A DNA stretch of 38,712 nucleotides from contig CADBQN010000031.1 of NCBI GenBank assembly GCA_902796855.1, forward strand, positions 1 to 38,712. Direction: 5' to 3'. Position numbers and translations under genes: made by a program. This stretch comes from an uncultured Bacillota bacterium. Its GTDB lineage: Bacteria; Bacillota; Dehalobacteriia; UBA7702. Positions 9,911-18,112 of the stretch are shown one piece after another; within the stretch, counting starts at the first letter, position 1; every line of letters begins with the position of its first letter. The notes below the pieces were generated by a model. That model was not told the origin of the DNA. It worked only from the letters and a program-made list of their open reading frames with translations, and made no database searches.

Positions 9911-12385
9911 ATGGCTGAAGATTTTATTTCGTTAAAGAACATCTCTCCCGTTGAGATCGAGGAGGAGATGAAAAAATCCTACATCGACTATTCGATGAGC
10001 GTCATCGTCGGCCGGGCGCTGCCCGACGCCAGAGACGGGCTGAAACCCGTCCACCGGCGCATCCTCTACTCGATGTTCGAAAACGGCATCACCCAGGATA
10101 AACCCTATAAGAAATGCGCCCGCGTCGTCGGGGACGTTTTGGGGAAATATCATCCCCACGGCGACGCCTCGGTCTACGACGCCCTCGTGCGTCTGGCGCA
10201 GGATTTTACCGTCCGCTATCCCTTCATCGACGGTCACGGCAACTTCGGCTCCGTCGACGGCGACTCCGCCGCGGCGATGCGTTATACCGAGTCGCGGCTG
10301 GCGAAGATCTCGCTGTCGATGATGACGGACATCAACAAGGACACCGTCGATTTCATGCCCAACTACGACGAGAGCGAAACGGAACCCGTCGTTCTGCCCT
10401 CCCGGATCCCGTCGCTGCTGGTGAACGGCTCCTCGGGGATCGCCGTGGGCATGGCCACGAACATTCCCCCTCACAACCTCGGCGAGATCGTCGACGGCAC
10501 CATCGCTCTGATGGAAGACCCCGACATCGACGTCGCCGGCCTGATGAAATACATCAAGGGGCCGGATTTCCCCACCTACGGCAGCATCATGGGAAAGAGC
10601 GGCATCGTCGACGCCTACACCACCGGCCGCGGCACCCTGAAAATGCGGGGCAAAGTCAACATCGACATGACCGCGAGCGGCAAACCGCGGATCACCATCA
10701 CTGAGCTGCCCTATCAGGTCAACAAGAAGACCCTCATCGAGAACATCGCCGAGCTCCATCGGGATAAGAAGATCGACGGCATCACCGCCGTCAACGACCT
10801 CTCGGACCGCAACGGCATGCGGGTCGTCATCGAAATGCGCAAGGACGTCGTTCCTCAGATCGTCCTGAACCAGCTCTATAAACACACCCAGCTCCAGGAC
10901 GGCTACGGCATCATCATGCTGGCCCTCGTCAACGGCGAGCCGAAAACGCTGACGCTGAAAGAAGCCCTCCAGGTCTACATCGACCACCAGATCGACGTGG
11001 AAACGCGGCGCTGCCGCTTTGACCTGCGCAGGGCCAAAGAGCGGAAAGAGATCGTCGAAGGGCTGAAGATCGCCCTCGACAACATCGACGAAGTCATCCG
11101 CATCATCCGCGGCAGCCGCGACCGCCATGTGGCCAAAGACGCACTGATCAAGGCCTTTTCCTTTACGGAACGGCAGGCGAGCCACATTCTGGAAATGCAG
11201 CTCCAGCGCCTCACCGGTTTGGAACGGGAGCGGATCGAGGAAGAACTGGCCTCCCTCATCGCCCTCATCGACGACCTGGAAGACATCCTCAGCCACGAGG
11301 AACGCGTCCGGGAGATCATCAAAAACAACCTTCTGGAAATGAAGCGGAAATTCGGCGACGAACGCCGCACCGCCATTGAGGGCAGTGTCGACGACCTCGA
11401 CGCCGAGGACTTCATCGCCGAGGAAGACACCGTCATTACCATCACCCACAGCGGCTACATCAAGCGGCTGAACCCCAACGTCTACCGCAGCCAGCGCCGG
11501 GGCGGCAAGGGCGTCGTCGGCATGGCCACCAAGGAAGAGGACTACCTCGAAAGCCTCTTCATCGCCTCGACCCACGATTATCTGATGGTCTTCACGGAAA
11601 AAGGCCGCGTCTACCGGCTGAAAGTCCACGCCATCAAGGAATCGAGCCGCACCTCCAAGGGCACCGCCATCATCAACCTCGTCAACCTCAGCGGCGACGA
11701 CAAAGTCCGGACGCTGTTCCCGGTGAAGTCCTTTGACGACGATCAGTATCTGCTGATGGTCACCGCCAACGGCCTGGTGAAGAAAACGCCGCTGAAAGAA
11801 TACGACTCCAACCGCCAGAACGGCATCATGGGCATCGACCTGAAAGACGGCGACAGCCTCCTGGGCGTCCGCCTCATTGAGCCCGGCGACGAGATCATGC
11901 TCTCGACAAAACGGGGCTATTCCATCCGCTTCGGCGAGGATGAGGTGCGGAAAGTCAGCCGCATCAGCAAGGGCGTCCGCGGCATCCGCCTGGGCCCCGA
12001 CGATATCCTCGTCAGCATGGACATCATCAAGCCCGACACCGCCGACGATAACTACGTCCTCTGCGTCAGCGAACGGGGCTACGGCAAGCGCACCAAACTT
12101 TCGGAATACAGCCGCGTCCACCGGGACGGCAAGGGCATCTACACCCTGAAGGTGACGGCGAAGACCGGCCTCGTCGCCGGGATCCGCGTCGTTTCCGAAA
12201 AGGAAGAAGTGATGTTCATCAGCAAGGACGGCGTCGTGATCCGCACCATGGTGTCGGAAATTCCCGTCATCGGCCGCAACACCCAGGGCGTCACCATTAT
12301 GAAAGTCGCCGGTGAAGACCAGGTGAAATCCATGGCCATCGTCGTCAACGAAAATGAGGAGACCGCCCCTTTGCAGGAAAAATAA
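9911..12385 (+). CDS. gyrA: DNA gyrase subunit A
   Basis: The 824-residue DNA-breaking and wrapping subunit. The catalytic tyrosine is Tyr125 in [12 protein letters not shown]. The quinolone-resistance-determining region reads [10 protein letters not shown], so the residue equivalent to E. coli Ser83 is Ala86, followed by Ser87 and Asp90. The C-terminal beta-pinwheel carries the GyrA box QRRGGKG, needed for DNA wrapping and diagnostic of gyrase versus ParC. The tail is acidic and short. AAGGAGC precedes ATG 9911, 15 bp after gyrB. The natural alanine resembles the mycobacterial GDAS arrangement and predicts reduced fluoroquinolone affinity; that is inference. Confidence 0.98.
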   Translation: MAEDFISLKNISPVEIEEEMKKSYIDYSMSVIVGRALPDARDGLKPVHRRILYSMFENGITQDKPYKKCARVVGDVLGKYHPHGDASVYDALVRLAQDFTVRYPFIDGHGNFGSVDGDSAAAMRYTESRLAKISLSMMTDINKDTVDFMPNYDESETEPVVLPSRIPSLLVNGSSGIAVGMATNIPPHNLGEIVDGTIALMEDPDIDVAGLMKYIKGPDFPTYGSIMGKSGIVDAYTTGRGTLKMRGKVNIDMTASGKPRITITELPYQVNKKTLIENIAELHRDKKIDGITAVNDLSDRNGMRVVIEMRKDVVPQIVLNQLYKHTQLQDGYGIIMLALVNGEPKTLTLKEALQVYIDHQIDVETRRCRFDLRRAKERKEIVEGLKIALDNIDEVIRIIRGSRDRHVAKDALIKAFSFTERQASHILEMQLQRLTGLERERIEEELASLIALIDDLEDILSHEERVREIIKNNLLEMKRKFGDERRTAIEGSVDDLDAEDFIAEEDTVITITHSGYIKRLNPNVYRSQRRGGKGVVGMATKEEDYLESLFIASTHDYLMVFTEKGRVYRLKVHAIKESSRTSKGTAIINLVNLSGDDKVRTLFPVKSFDDDQYLLMVTANGLVKKTPLKEYDSNRQNGIMGIDLKDGDSLLGVRLIEPGDEIMLSTKRGYSIRFGEDEVRKVSRISKGVRGIRLGPDDILVSMDIIKPDTADDNYVLCVSERGYGKRTKLSEYSRVHRDGKGIYTLKVTAKTGLVAGIRVVSEKEEVMFISKDGVVIRTMVSEIPVIGRNTQGVTIMKVAGEDQVKSMAIVVNENEETAPLQEK

Positions 12386-12409
12386 GGAAAAGGAAACATA
12401 ACGTCTGAT

Positions 12410-12473
12410 CCCAAAACGGCGGGGACGGCGCGGCGGCGCGAAAAGCCCCGGCCCGCTCCGCCGCTGTTTTGGG
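12410..12473 (+). other. Long GC-rich hairpin between gyrA and the AI-2E gene
   Basis: CCCAAAACGGCGG (12410-12422) faces CCGCCGCTGTTTTGGG (12458-12473), a long imperfect stem with a GC-rich interior. No T run follows. It could stabilise the gyrBA mRNA 3' end or act as an inefficient terminator. Confidence 0.6.
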
Positions 12474-12487
12474 CAAACGGAGGTCTT

Positions 12488-13630
12488 ATGCTGCGCGACT
12501 TCTTCCGCAAAATGAATCCCGACCGAAGGGTGATCTTCTACATCCTCTTCGGCGTCGCCTCGCTGGCGGCGATGATCTATATCAAAGAGCTGTACCACGG
12601 ATTTTTGAACCTGGTGGACATCTTCAAACCGGTGGTCTTCGGCCTGATCTTCGCCTTTGTCATCAACGTGCTGATGCGGTTTTTGGAAAACCGCGTCTTT
12701 GCCGCCGCGGCGCGGAAGCATCCGCTCTTCGCCAAAATCAAGCGGCCGACGGCGCTGATTACCGCCTTCGTCATCATCGGCGCTTTCGCCTCGCTGTTCT
12801 TCATCTTCGTCCTGCCCCAGTTCATCGCCAGCCTGCGTTCGCTGGCGGAGGGTCTCCCGGACTACGCCGCCCAGTTCGCCGACTGGGCCAACGGTCTGCT
12901 CGTCTTTTATTCCCTCGACACGCTGATGCTGAAGGACATCGCCCAATATACCGCCAAAGCCATGACGGCCATCACCTCGGTGCTGGAAAACGCCGTGCCC
13001 AACATCTGGGGGTTCACCGTCAATCTGGCCAGCGGCATCATCAACATCGTCTTCGGGCTGATCTTCGCCATCTATATGCTGGCGGGGAAGGAAAAGCTCA
13101 TCGACGCCCTGAACCGCTTCATCGACTGCTTTTTCCCGGAAAAGTTCGGCCTCAGAGCGCGGTATTTCGCCGACGTAACCAACGAGACCTGCAGCCGCTT
13201 CATCGAGGGACAATGCCTTGACGCTCTCTGCCTCGGCATCCTCTCCTTCATCGTACTGTCGATCATGCGGATGCCCTACGCCCTGGTCATCGCCGTGACG
13301 CTGGCGATGACCAACCTGATCCCCGTCGTCGGGCCCTGGCTGGGGGCGATCCCCTGCGCCGTCATCACCTTTGTCATCAGCCCCTTTAAGGCACTGATCC
13401 TCGTCATCACCATCGTCATCCTCCAGGAAGTGGAAAACAAGCTGATCTACCCGAAAATCGTCGGCAACCGCGTCGGTCTCGACGGTATCTGGGTGCTGAT
13501 CGGCGTGATCTGCGGGGCCAAAATCGGCGGCCTCATCGGCATCATCTTAGGGGTGCCGGTCATCGCCGTGATCGCCCGGCTCCTCGGCGACCGAATGAAA
13601 AAACGGGAGAACGAAGCCGAAAGCGGCTGA
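12488..13630 (+). CDS. AI-2E family (UPF0118) permease
   Basis: A 380-residue polytopic inner-membrane protein of the PF01594 family. Hydrophobic segments lie near residues 15-35, 40-65, 95-120, 175-205, 240-270, 275-300 and 330-365. A soluble helical segment follows the third helix (about 120-170). The late region with NLIPVVGPWLGAIPCA and the EN.LIYPKIVGN motif is characteristic. Family members include proposed autoinducer exporters and Na+/H+ antiporters, so the transported substrate is not predictable. ACGGAGGTCTT precedes ATG 12488. It lies about 100 bp after gyrA and ends at a strong terminator. Confidence 0.9.
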   Translation: MLRDFFRKMNPDRRVIFYILFGVASLAAMIYIKELYHGFLNLVDIFKPVVFGLIFAFVINVLMRFLENRVFAAAARKHPLFAKIKRPTALITAFVIIGAFASLFFIFVLPQFIASLRSLAEGLPDYAAQFADWANGLLVFYSLDTLMLKDIAQYTAKAMTAITSVLENAVPNIWGFTVNLASGIINIVFGLIFAIYMLAGKEKLIDALNRFIDCFFPEKFGLRARYFADVTNETCSRFIEGQCLDALCLGILSFIVLSIMRMPYALVIAVTLAMTNLIPVVGPWLGAIPCAVITFVISPFKALILVITIVILQEVENKLIYPKIVGNRVGLDGIWVLIGVICGAKIGGLIGIILGVPVIAVIARLLGDRMKKRENEAESG

Positions 13631-13636
13631 ACAGCG

Positions 13637-13676
13637 GACACGGGCGGAGCGATCTCCTCTGCCCGTGTCTTTTTTT
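13637..13676 (+). terminator. Intrinsic terminator after the AI-2E gene
   Basis: GACACGGGC (13637-13645) pairs perfectly with GCCCGTGTC (13661-13669) and is followed by a T7 run. It marks the end of the possible gyrB-gyrA-permease transcript. Confidence 0.92.
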
Positions 13677-13721
13677 CCGCGGCGAGAGGGCATAAAAATA
13701 ACGTTTTTTTCCATTTTTTTA

Positions 13722-13750
13722 TTGTCAAATCGGCAAAATAGGTATATGAT
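13722..13750 (+). promoter_or_regulatory. Promoter of the class V aminotransferase gene
   Basis: A -35 TTGTCA (13722-13727), a 17-bp spacer and a -10 TATGAT (13745-13750) give a leader of about 30 nt before ATG 13788. ACGGAGG serves as the ribosome binding site. Confidence 0.78.
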
Positions 13751-13787
13751 AAAAGAAACCAAAATCCCATAACACGGAGGTCAACCT

Positions 13788-14942
13788 ATGAAGCTTCAGG
13801 AATATTTCTTACTGCCGGGCCCCACCGACGTACCGTCGAACGTGCTGAGAGCGATGTCCAAGCCGATGATCAACCATCGCGGACCGGAATTTGAGGAAAC
13901 CCTCAGAAGGATCACCGCCCGGATCAAACGGGTCTTTAAGACCGAAGGCGAAGTCTTCACCCTGACCTCCTCCGGCACCGGCGGCCTGGAAGCCGCCGTC
14001 GTCAATTTCATCAACCCCGGCGACAAAGTGATCGTCGCCTCCATCGGCAACTTCGGCGAACGGCTGAAGCAGATCGCCGAAATGTACGACGCCGACGTGG
14101 ATTTCATCGACTTCGGCTGGGGGAACGCCATCGATCCCGCCGTCATCGCCGAACGGCTCCAAAGCGACGTGAACCACGAGATCAAAGCCATTCTCTGCCA
14201 GCATAACGAGACTTCCACGGCCATCGTCAACCCCATCAAAGAAGTGGCCGCCGCCAGAGGAGACCACCCGGCGCTGCTCATCGTCGACACCGTTTCCGGC
14301 CTGGGCGCCGCGGAATTCGACATGGACGGCTGGGGCGTCGACGTCGCCATCGCCGGCTCGCAGAAAGCCTTTATGGCCCCGCCGGGACTGGCCTTTGTTG
14401 CCGTCAACTCCAGAGCCGAGGAAGTGATGGCGAACAGCGGGAACCGCAAATTCTACTTTGACCTGAACAAAGCCAAGGCCATGCTGGAAAAGGGGCAGAC
14501 CCCCTTTACGCCGGCGATCACCACGGTCTACGCCGTGGATGAGGCTTTGAACTACATCGACGATGTCGGCGTCGACGCCGTCGTCGCCGACCACTGCAAA
14601 CGCCGCGACCTCGTTCGGGCGGGGCTCCGCGCCATGGGCCTGAAGCTCATCGCCGCCGACGACATCGCCTCCCCGGCGGTGACGGCGGTGGAATGCCCCA
14701 AAGGCATCCACCCCGACGAACTGAGGAAGCTCCTTCGGGAAAAATACAACATCATTGTCGCCGTCGGTCAGGGCAAATTCGCCGCCACCACCTTCCGCGT
14801 CGGCCATCTCGGCGCGGTGCGGACGATGGATCTCTTCGCCGCCATCGTCGGTCTGGAGCTGGCCCTTACCGAATTAGGCGTCGACGTGCCCAAAGGCGCC
14901 GCCGTCGCCGCCATGGAAGAAATGATCCTCGGGGCGAAATAA
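13788..14942 (+). CDS. Class V PLP aminotransferase (alanine/serine-glyoxylate type)
   Basis: A 384-residue fold-type I PLP enzyme of the AGXT/PucG/SPT group. The N-terminal LLPGPTDVP is typical of alanine-glyoxylate and serine-pyruvate aminotransferases. SSGTGGLEAA binds the cofactor phosphate, Asp167 in IVDTVSG contacts the pyridine nitrogen, and Lys193 in AGSQKAFMAPPG is the Schiff-base lysine. The product probably transfers an amino group from alanine or serine to glyoxylate or another oxoacid. It has its own promoter and terminator and no pathway neighbours, so the physiological substrate stays open. It is distinct from the serC in this window. Confidence 0.88.
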   Translation: MKLQEYFLLPGPTDVPSNVLRAMSKPMINHRGPEFEETLRRITARIKRVFKTEGEVFTLTSSGTGGLEAAVVNFINPGDKVIVASIGNFGERLKQIAEMYDADVDFIDFGWGNAIDPAVIAERLQSDVNHEIKAILCQHNETSTAIVNPIKEVAAARGDHPALLIVDTVSGLGAAEFDMDGWGVDVAIAGSQKAFMAPPGLAFVAVNSRAEEVMANSGNRKFYFDLNKAKAMLEKGQTPFTPAITTVYAVDEALNYIDDVGVDAVVADHCKRRDLVRAGLRAMGLKLIAADDIASPAVTAVECPKGIHPDELRKLLREKYNIIVAVGQGKFAATTFRVGHLGAVRTMDLFAAIVGLELALTELGVDVPKGAAVAAMEEMILGAK

Positions 14943-15031
14943 ACCGTCCCGCCGCGTTTCGCAATCCCCTCCGGCAACGCGCTTTTAAGGTGTGCATGAA
15001 AGCGCCGCGCCCATAGAGAAGGCAGGGGGCA

Positions 15032-15061
15032 GGAGGCAGTTTTTGTGTGCGCACTGCCTCC
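15032..15061 (+). other. Hairpin in the aminotransferase 3' region
   Basis: GGAGGCAGT (15032-15040) pairs perfectly with ACTGCCTCC (15053-15061). It is followed by pyrimidine-rich DNA but no clean T run, and lies just upstream of a stronger terminator. Confidence 0.5.
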
Positions 15062-15083
15062 CCTCCCTCCTTATAAAAAAATC

Positions 15084-15134
15084 CGCCCGAAAGCGTCCTC
15101 CCCGACGGGAAAACGGCGCTTCGGGCGTTTTTTT
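15084..15134 (+). terminator. Intrinsic terminator downstream of the aminotransferase gene
   Basis: CGCCCGAAAGCG (15084-15095) faces CGCTTCGGGCG (15117-15127) and is followed by T7. Confidence 0.88.
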
Positions 15135-15157
15135 GACAGCGCCGAACACCCTGCGAC

Positions 15158-15196
15158 AAAAAACGAGGCCGCGGCGAAAGCGCGTGCCTCGTTTTT
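15158..15196. terminator. Bidirectional terminator, end of the patatin gene
   Basis: AAAAAACGAGGC (15158-15169) faces GCCTCGTTTTT (15186-15196). The T run on the minus strand suits the patatin gene, which stops at 15211. Confidence 0.85.
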
Positions 15197-15210
15197 AGCT
15201 GTAGGAGGAA

Positions 15211-16068
15211 TCAATCCGTCTTTAAAAAATCTTCCAGCGCCTTTAAACGCGACTCGATGGTCTTCCGCCCGGCGCCGTAGGCTCGGAGCAGCTTTTCCCG
15301 GTCGTGCTCCACCCGGCCTACATCCAGAGGGAACGGCGGCTGGATCACGAAGGCCGCTCCCGCCTCCGCCCGGCGGCGGACATAGGCGACGGCGTCGTTA
15401 TAGACATGGTGACGCTCGGCGAGGGTCTTCAGGAGTTCCGGGTGCTTCCGCTCGGTGATCCGGAGCAGCGGCAGCGCCTTGTTTTTGCCTTTGACATAGC
15501 TCGCGGGCTGGGTCAGCACGACGACGTTTTTCGCGTAGCCCGCTTTTTCAAAGAAGCGTAGCGGCACGGAATCGGCGATGCCGCCGTCGAGGAGCTCGTA
15601 ACCGCCGACGGAGACGACGTTGGAAACGAGGGGCATCGACGCCGAGGCGCGGATCCAATCGAGGAGCTCCCGGTCGCTCTCGTTCTGTCCGCAGCGGTGA
15701 TACACCGCTTTCCCGGTGCGGACATCGGTGCAGACGACGTAGAACGGTTCCGGCGTGGCGCGGAACGTCTTAAAATCAAAGGGATCCCGGTTCACCGGGA
15801 CGTCCCAGTAACAAAATTCGGTACTGAACAGGTCGCCGGTCTTCCGCAGCGAGCGAAAGCTGCAGAACCGGGGATCATCACAGTATTTGGTGTTGTAGCG
15901 AATGGCGCGGCCCTTTTGGCGCGATTTGACGTTGCAGCCGAAGGCGGCTCCGGCGGAAACGCCGATGATGCCGTCGAAAAAGAGGCCGTGCTCCATAAGG
16001 ACATCGGTGACACCGACGCTGAACATACCGCGCATGCCGCCGCCTTCCAAAACGAGTCCCGTTTTCAT
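15211..16068 (-). CDS. Patatin-like phospholipase/esterase (YjjU type)
   Basis: A 285-residue cytoplasmic lipid acyl hydrolase. The oxyanion-hole loop is EGGGMRGMFSVGV near residue 10, the nucleophile Ser38 is in GVSAG, and the catalytic Asp161 is in the DGG motif. Together these form the patatin Ser-Asp dyad. The length and the MRGMFSVGV start fit the YjjU/YlbK branch. No signal peptide or membrane helix is seen. It follows the NifX-like gene by 15 bp on the same strand, so the two form a small operon. The natural lipid substrate is unknown. Confidence 0.92.
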   Translation of the reverse strand: MKTGLVLEGGGMRGMFSVGVTDVLMEHGLFFDGIIGVSAGAAFGCNVKSRQKGRAIRYNTKYCDDPRFCSFRSLRKTGDLFSTEFCYWDVPVNRDPFDFKTFRATPEPFYVVCTDVRTGKAVYHRCGQNESDRELLDWIRASASMPLVSNVVSVGGYELLDGGIADSVPLRFFEKAGYAKNVVVLTQPASYVKGKNKALPLLRITERKHPELLKTLAERHHVYNDAVAYVRRRAEAGAAFVIQPPFPLDVGRVEHDREKLLRAYGAGRKTIESRLKALEDFLKTD

Positions 16069-16083
16069 CCTATCTCATTCCCC

Positions 16084-16593
16084 TCAGCGGTCATAACCGA
16101 TTCTGGCGTTATGACCGGCGTTTTCCTCTTCCTTTTGGTTGTGGCCGCCCTCAAAGTGATTGTGACCGGCGCAGTCCTCTTCCCGCTCGCCGCCGTGGCA
16201 GCCGCCGTGATCGCGGCAGCCTTCGCTGTGACCGTGATCGTGGGAGCATGTCGGCATCGGGTTATAGAGCAATTCCTTGCGGAGCAGTTTCTCGACGGCG
16301 GCGTCGGCGTTGCCGGAGTTGCCGCCGTAGACGAGGATCCCGGCGGCCTGAAGGGATTTGGACGCCCCGGCGCCGAGGTTCCCGCAGATCAGCACCGAAA
16401 CGCCGTTTTCATAGAGAAAAGAACCGAGGGAACAGTGGCTCACGCCGAGGGGCTCCACGACTTCACTGCGGACGACCGTTCCGTCCTCGGTATCGTACAG
16501 TTTGAATTTTTTTGTCCGGCCGAAATGCTGAAAAATCTCGCCGTCCTCGTAGGTGACGGCAATCCTTACGCTGTCTTTTCCGTTCAGCTTCAC
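16084..16593 (-). CDS. NifX/NifB-like (dinitrogenase FeMo-cofactor family) protein with Cys/His-rich tail
   Basis: A 169-residue protein. Residues about 8-110 match the NifX/NafY/NifB-C fold (PF02579): RIAVTYEDGEIFQHFG at the start, a VSHCSLGSF loop and the LICGNLGAGA element. Residues 116-161 form an unusual metal-binding tail with four Cys (116, 126, 132, 141) and nine His. I chose GTG 16593 because AAAGGAG lies 10 nt upstream; longer reading runs through the promoter. This family binds metal clusters or small metallocofactors. No other nitrogenase gene is present, so a nitrogen-fixation role is unlikely. A metal-handling or redox role is inference. Confidence 0.82.
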   Translation of the reverse strand: MKLNGKDSVRIAVTYEDGEIFQHFGRTKKFKLYDTEDGTVVRSEVVEPLGVSHCSLGSFLYENGVSVLICGNLGAGASKSLQAAGILVYGGNSGNADAAVEKLLRKELLYNPMPTCSHDHGHSEGCRDHGGCHGGEREEDCAGHNHFEGGHNQKEEENAGHNARIGYDR

Positions 16594-16678
16594 AAAAACA
16601 CATCTCCTTTGTCCTGAGCATTCTGTCGGTCGGCGGGACGGGCCGCGGCCCGCGAAAGGCCCGCCGGCTTTACCGTTT

Positions 16679-16707
16679 ATTATACCACAAAAGAGACCGT
16701 TTGAAAA
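16679..16707 (-). promoter_or_regulatory. Extended -10 promoter of the NifX-patatin operon
   Basis: On the minus strand an extended -10 TGGTATAAT (hexamer 16684-16679) has a weak -35 TTTTCA 17 bp upstream. Confidence 0.6.
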
Positions 16708-16874
16708 GACAGGCGACGCGGCGGCGGCAAAAAGAATCCTTCGCCCCAAAAACGTCGCCGACCGTGCTCCCGAACGGCATCCGGTTTTTCAAAAGCCTTC
16801 ACGGGAGCACGCGGCGAAAAAACGGAGGACGGCGCTTTTTCCGATGATCGGGAGCATCCTCTTTCTTTTTTCTG

Positions 16875-16903
16875 TTGACGGGAGCGCGAAACTGATTTAT
16901 ACT
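16875..16903 (+). promoter_or_regulatory. Promoter of the AEC carrier gene, abutting the start codon
   Basis: A -35 TTGACG (16875-16880), 17 bp, then a -10 TATACT (16898-16903). Only seven bases separate the -10 from ATG 16911, so transcription should start at or within a base of the start codon. Confidence 0.75.
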
Positions 16904-16910
16904 TTTAGCC

Positions 16911-17825
16911 ATGGAAACCACCGTCATTTATCAACAAATTCTGATCCTGTTCTGTGTCGCCGGCGTCGGCGTCTTTCTCCGCCGCCGCGGCGTCATGACG
17001 GAAAGCGGCAATCAGTCCCTTTCCAAGCTGGTGCTGTACGTGACGCTCCCGGCGATGATCTTAGCCTCCGTCGGCAGCGTTCCCGCCGGTCTCGGCGCCG
17101 GGGATATCCTGCTCATCCTCGCCGCGGCGGCCGCCTCCTACCTGGTGATGGGGGTCATCGCCCTCGCCGTCCCGAGGCTTTTGCCCGGGGAAAAAGAGAA
17201 CCGCGGCGTGCTGGAATTTCTCATTCTCTTCGCCAACGTCGGCTTTATGGGGTTCCCGGTCCTTTCCGCGGTCTACGGCGCGGAGGTCGTCTTCACCGCC
17301 GCCATCTTCAACCTGCCGATGAACATCCTCTGCTTCACCGTCGGCGTGCTGATGATCGCGCCGAAGGGGACGAAGCTCCAGGCGAAGGCGATCCTCTCCC
17401 CGGCCATCGTCGCCTCCGTCGCCGCGCCGCTGCTCTATCTCGCTCCCTTTTCCCTGCCGGAGCTGTTTTACGACGGATGCTCCCTTTTGGGCGATGCCAC
17501 GGTGCCCCTGGCCATGCTCCTCATCGGTTCTTCCCTCGGCGGGATCCCTCTGAGGAAGCTGTGGAACGAACCCAAGCTCTACGCCGTGGCATTTTCCCGA
17601 CTTCTGATCTGCCCCGCCGCCGTTTGGTTCGCTCTGCGCTGCTTCATCAGCGACCCGATGCTCCTCGGCACGGCGCTGATCCTTGCGGCGATGCCCTCGG
17701 CGACCAACGCCACGCTCCTCTGCATCGAATACGGCGGCGACGAGGCCACCGCCTCCCGGACGGTCTGCCTCACCACCCTTTTTTCCGCCGTTACCATCCC
17801 CCTCATTCTGCTCTTTCTGCCCTGA
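16911..17825 (+). CDS. AEC family auxin-efflux-carrier-type transporter
   Basis: A 304-residue membrane carrier with about ten predicted helices in two inverted halves. It begins with the family-typical LILFCVAGVGVFLRRRGVMTE and has a helix-breaking GFMGFPVLSAVYG near residue 105. The family exports or takes up small organic acids or amino acids such as malate. ATG 16911 is needed for the first membrane helix, yet no Shine-Dalgarno sequence precedes it and the promoter -10 ends at 16903, so the mRNA is probably leaderless. A bidirectional terminator follows. Confidence 0.9.
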   Translation: METTVIYQQILILFCVAGVGVFLRRRGVMTESGNQSLSKLVLYVTLPAMILASVGSVPAGLGAGDILLILAAAAASYLVMGVIALAVPRLLPGEKENRGVLEFLILFANVGFMGFPVLSAVYGAEVVFTAAIFNLPMNILCFTVGVLMIAPKGTKLQAKAILSPAIVASVAAPLLYLAPFSLPELFYDGCSLLGDATVPLAMLLIGSSLGGIPLRKLWNEPKLYAVAFSRLLICPAAVWFALRCFISDPMLLGTALILAAMPSATNATLLCIEYGGDEATASRTVCLTTLFSAVTIPLILLFLP

Positions 17826-17831
17826 ACGAAA

Positions 17832-17870
17832 AAAAGCGCCTCCGAAGCGTGATTCTTCGAAAGCGCTTTT
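17832..17870. terminator. Bidirectional terminator between the AEC gene and the murI operon
   Basis: AAAAGCGC (from 17832) faces GCGCTTTT (to 17870), with a second inner TCCGAAG/CTTCGA pairing. Poly-A and poly-T flanks serve both convergent transcripts. Confidence 0.88.
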
Positions 17871-17875
17871 ATTTT

Positions 17876-18067
17876 TTACGTCAGGCCCCGCAGTTCGCCG
17901 AGGCGGCGCAGATACGTTTCCAGCAGCGCGTAATCGCAGCCGTCGCCCTTCTGCATTTCCAGCAGGATCGCCTGGAACAACCGCTGTTCCTCACCGCCGA
18001 GGAGCTCGCGGTTTTTCCAATAGAGGGCGTTGAGGTCGTCAAAGCTTCGGATATCGTCAATGGCCAA
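17876..18067 (-). CDS. Small hypothetical protein (63 aa)
   Basis: A short acidic, probably all-helical protein beginning MAIDDIRSFDDLNALYWKN. I do not recognise a family. Support for it being real: AGGAGGAG lies just upstream of its TTG start, it sits 45 bp after murI on the same strand, and the terminator follows directly after its stop. It has no signal peptide, no membrane helix, and a single Cys. TTG is the only start near the ribosome binding site. Confidence 0.6.
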   Translation of the reverse strand: MAIDDIRSFDDLNALYWKNRELLGGEEQRLFQAILLEMQKGDGCDYALLETYLRRLGELRGLT

Positions 18068-18112
18068 AAAGGCTCTCCTCCTCTTCCCGAAAGCGGCGCT
18101 TCCGGTCAGCTC

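Larger units (their letters stand above)
16594..16910. other. Divergent intergenic region between the NifX-like and AEC genes
   Basis: No gene is seen. It holds the minus-strand NifX promoter (16679-16707), a large hairpin (16755-16817) and the plus-strand AEC promoter (16875-16903). The hairpin arms are TCGCCG..CGTGCTCCCG and CGGGAGCACG.CGGCGA. On the minus strand the hairpin is followed by CGTTTTTGG. Confidence 0.65.

Noticed and set aside
9932-13213. A 1093-codon open frame on the minus strand opposite gyrA and the start of the AI-2E gene
   Set aside because: It is antisense to two clear genes and reads as low-complexity Val/Asp/Gly/His-rich protein, the usual mirror of GC-rich coding DNA. 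No ribosome binding site or family match.
16084-16593. Nitrogen-fixation gene
   Set aside because: Only the NifX-like domain is present; no nif structural or assembly genes are in the window, and this family is widespread outside nitrogen fixers.
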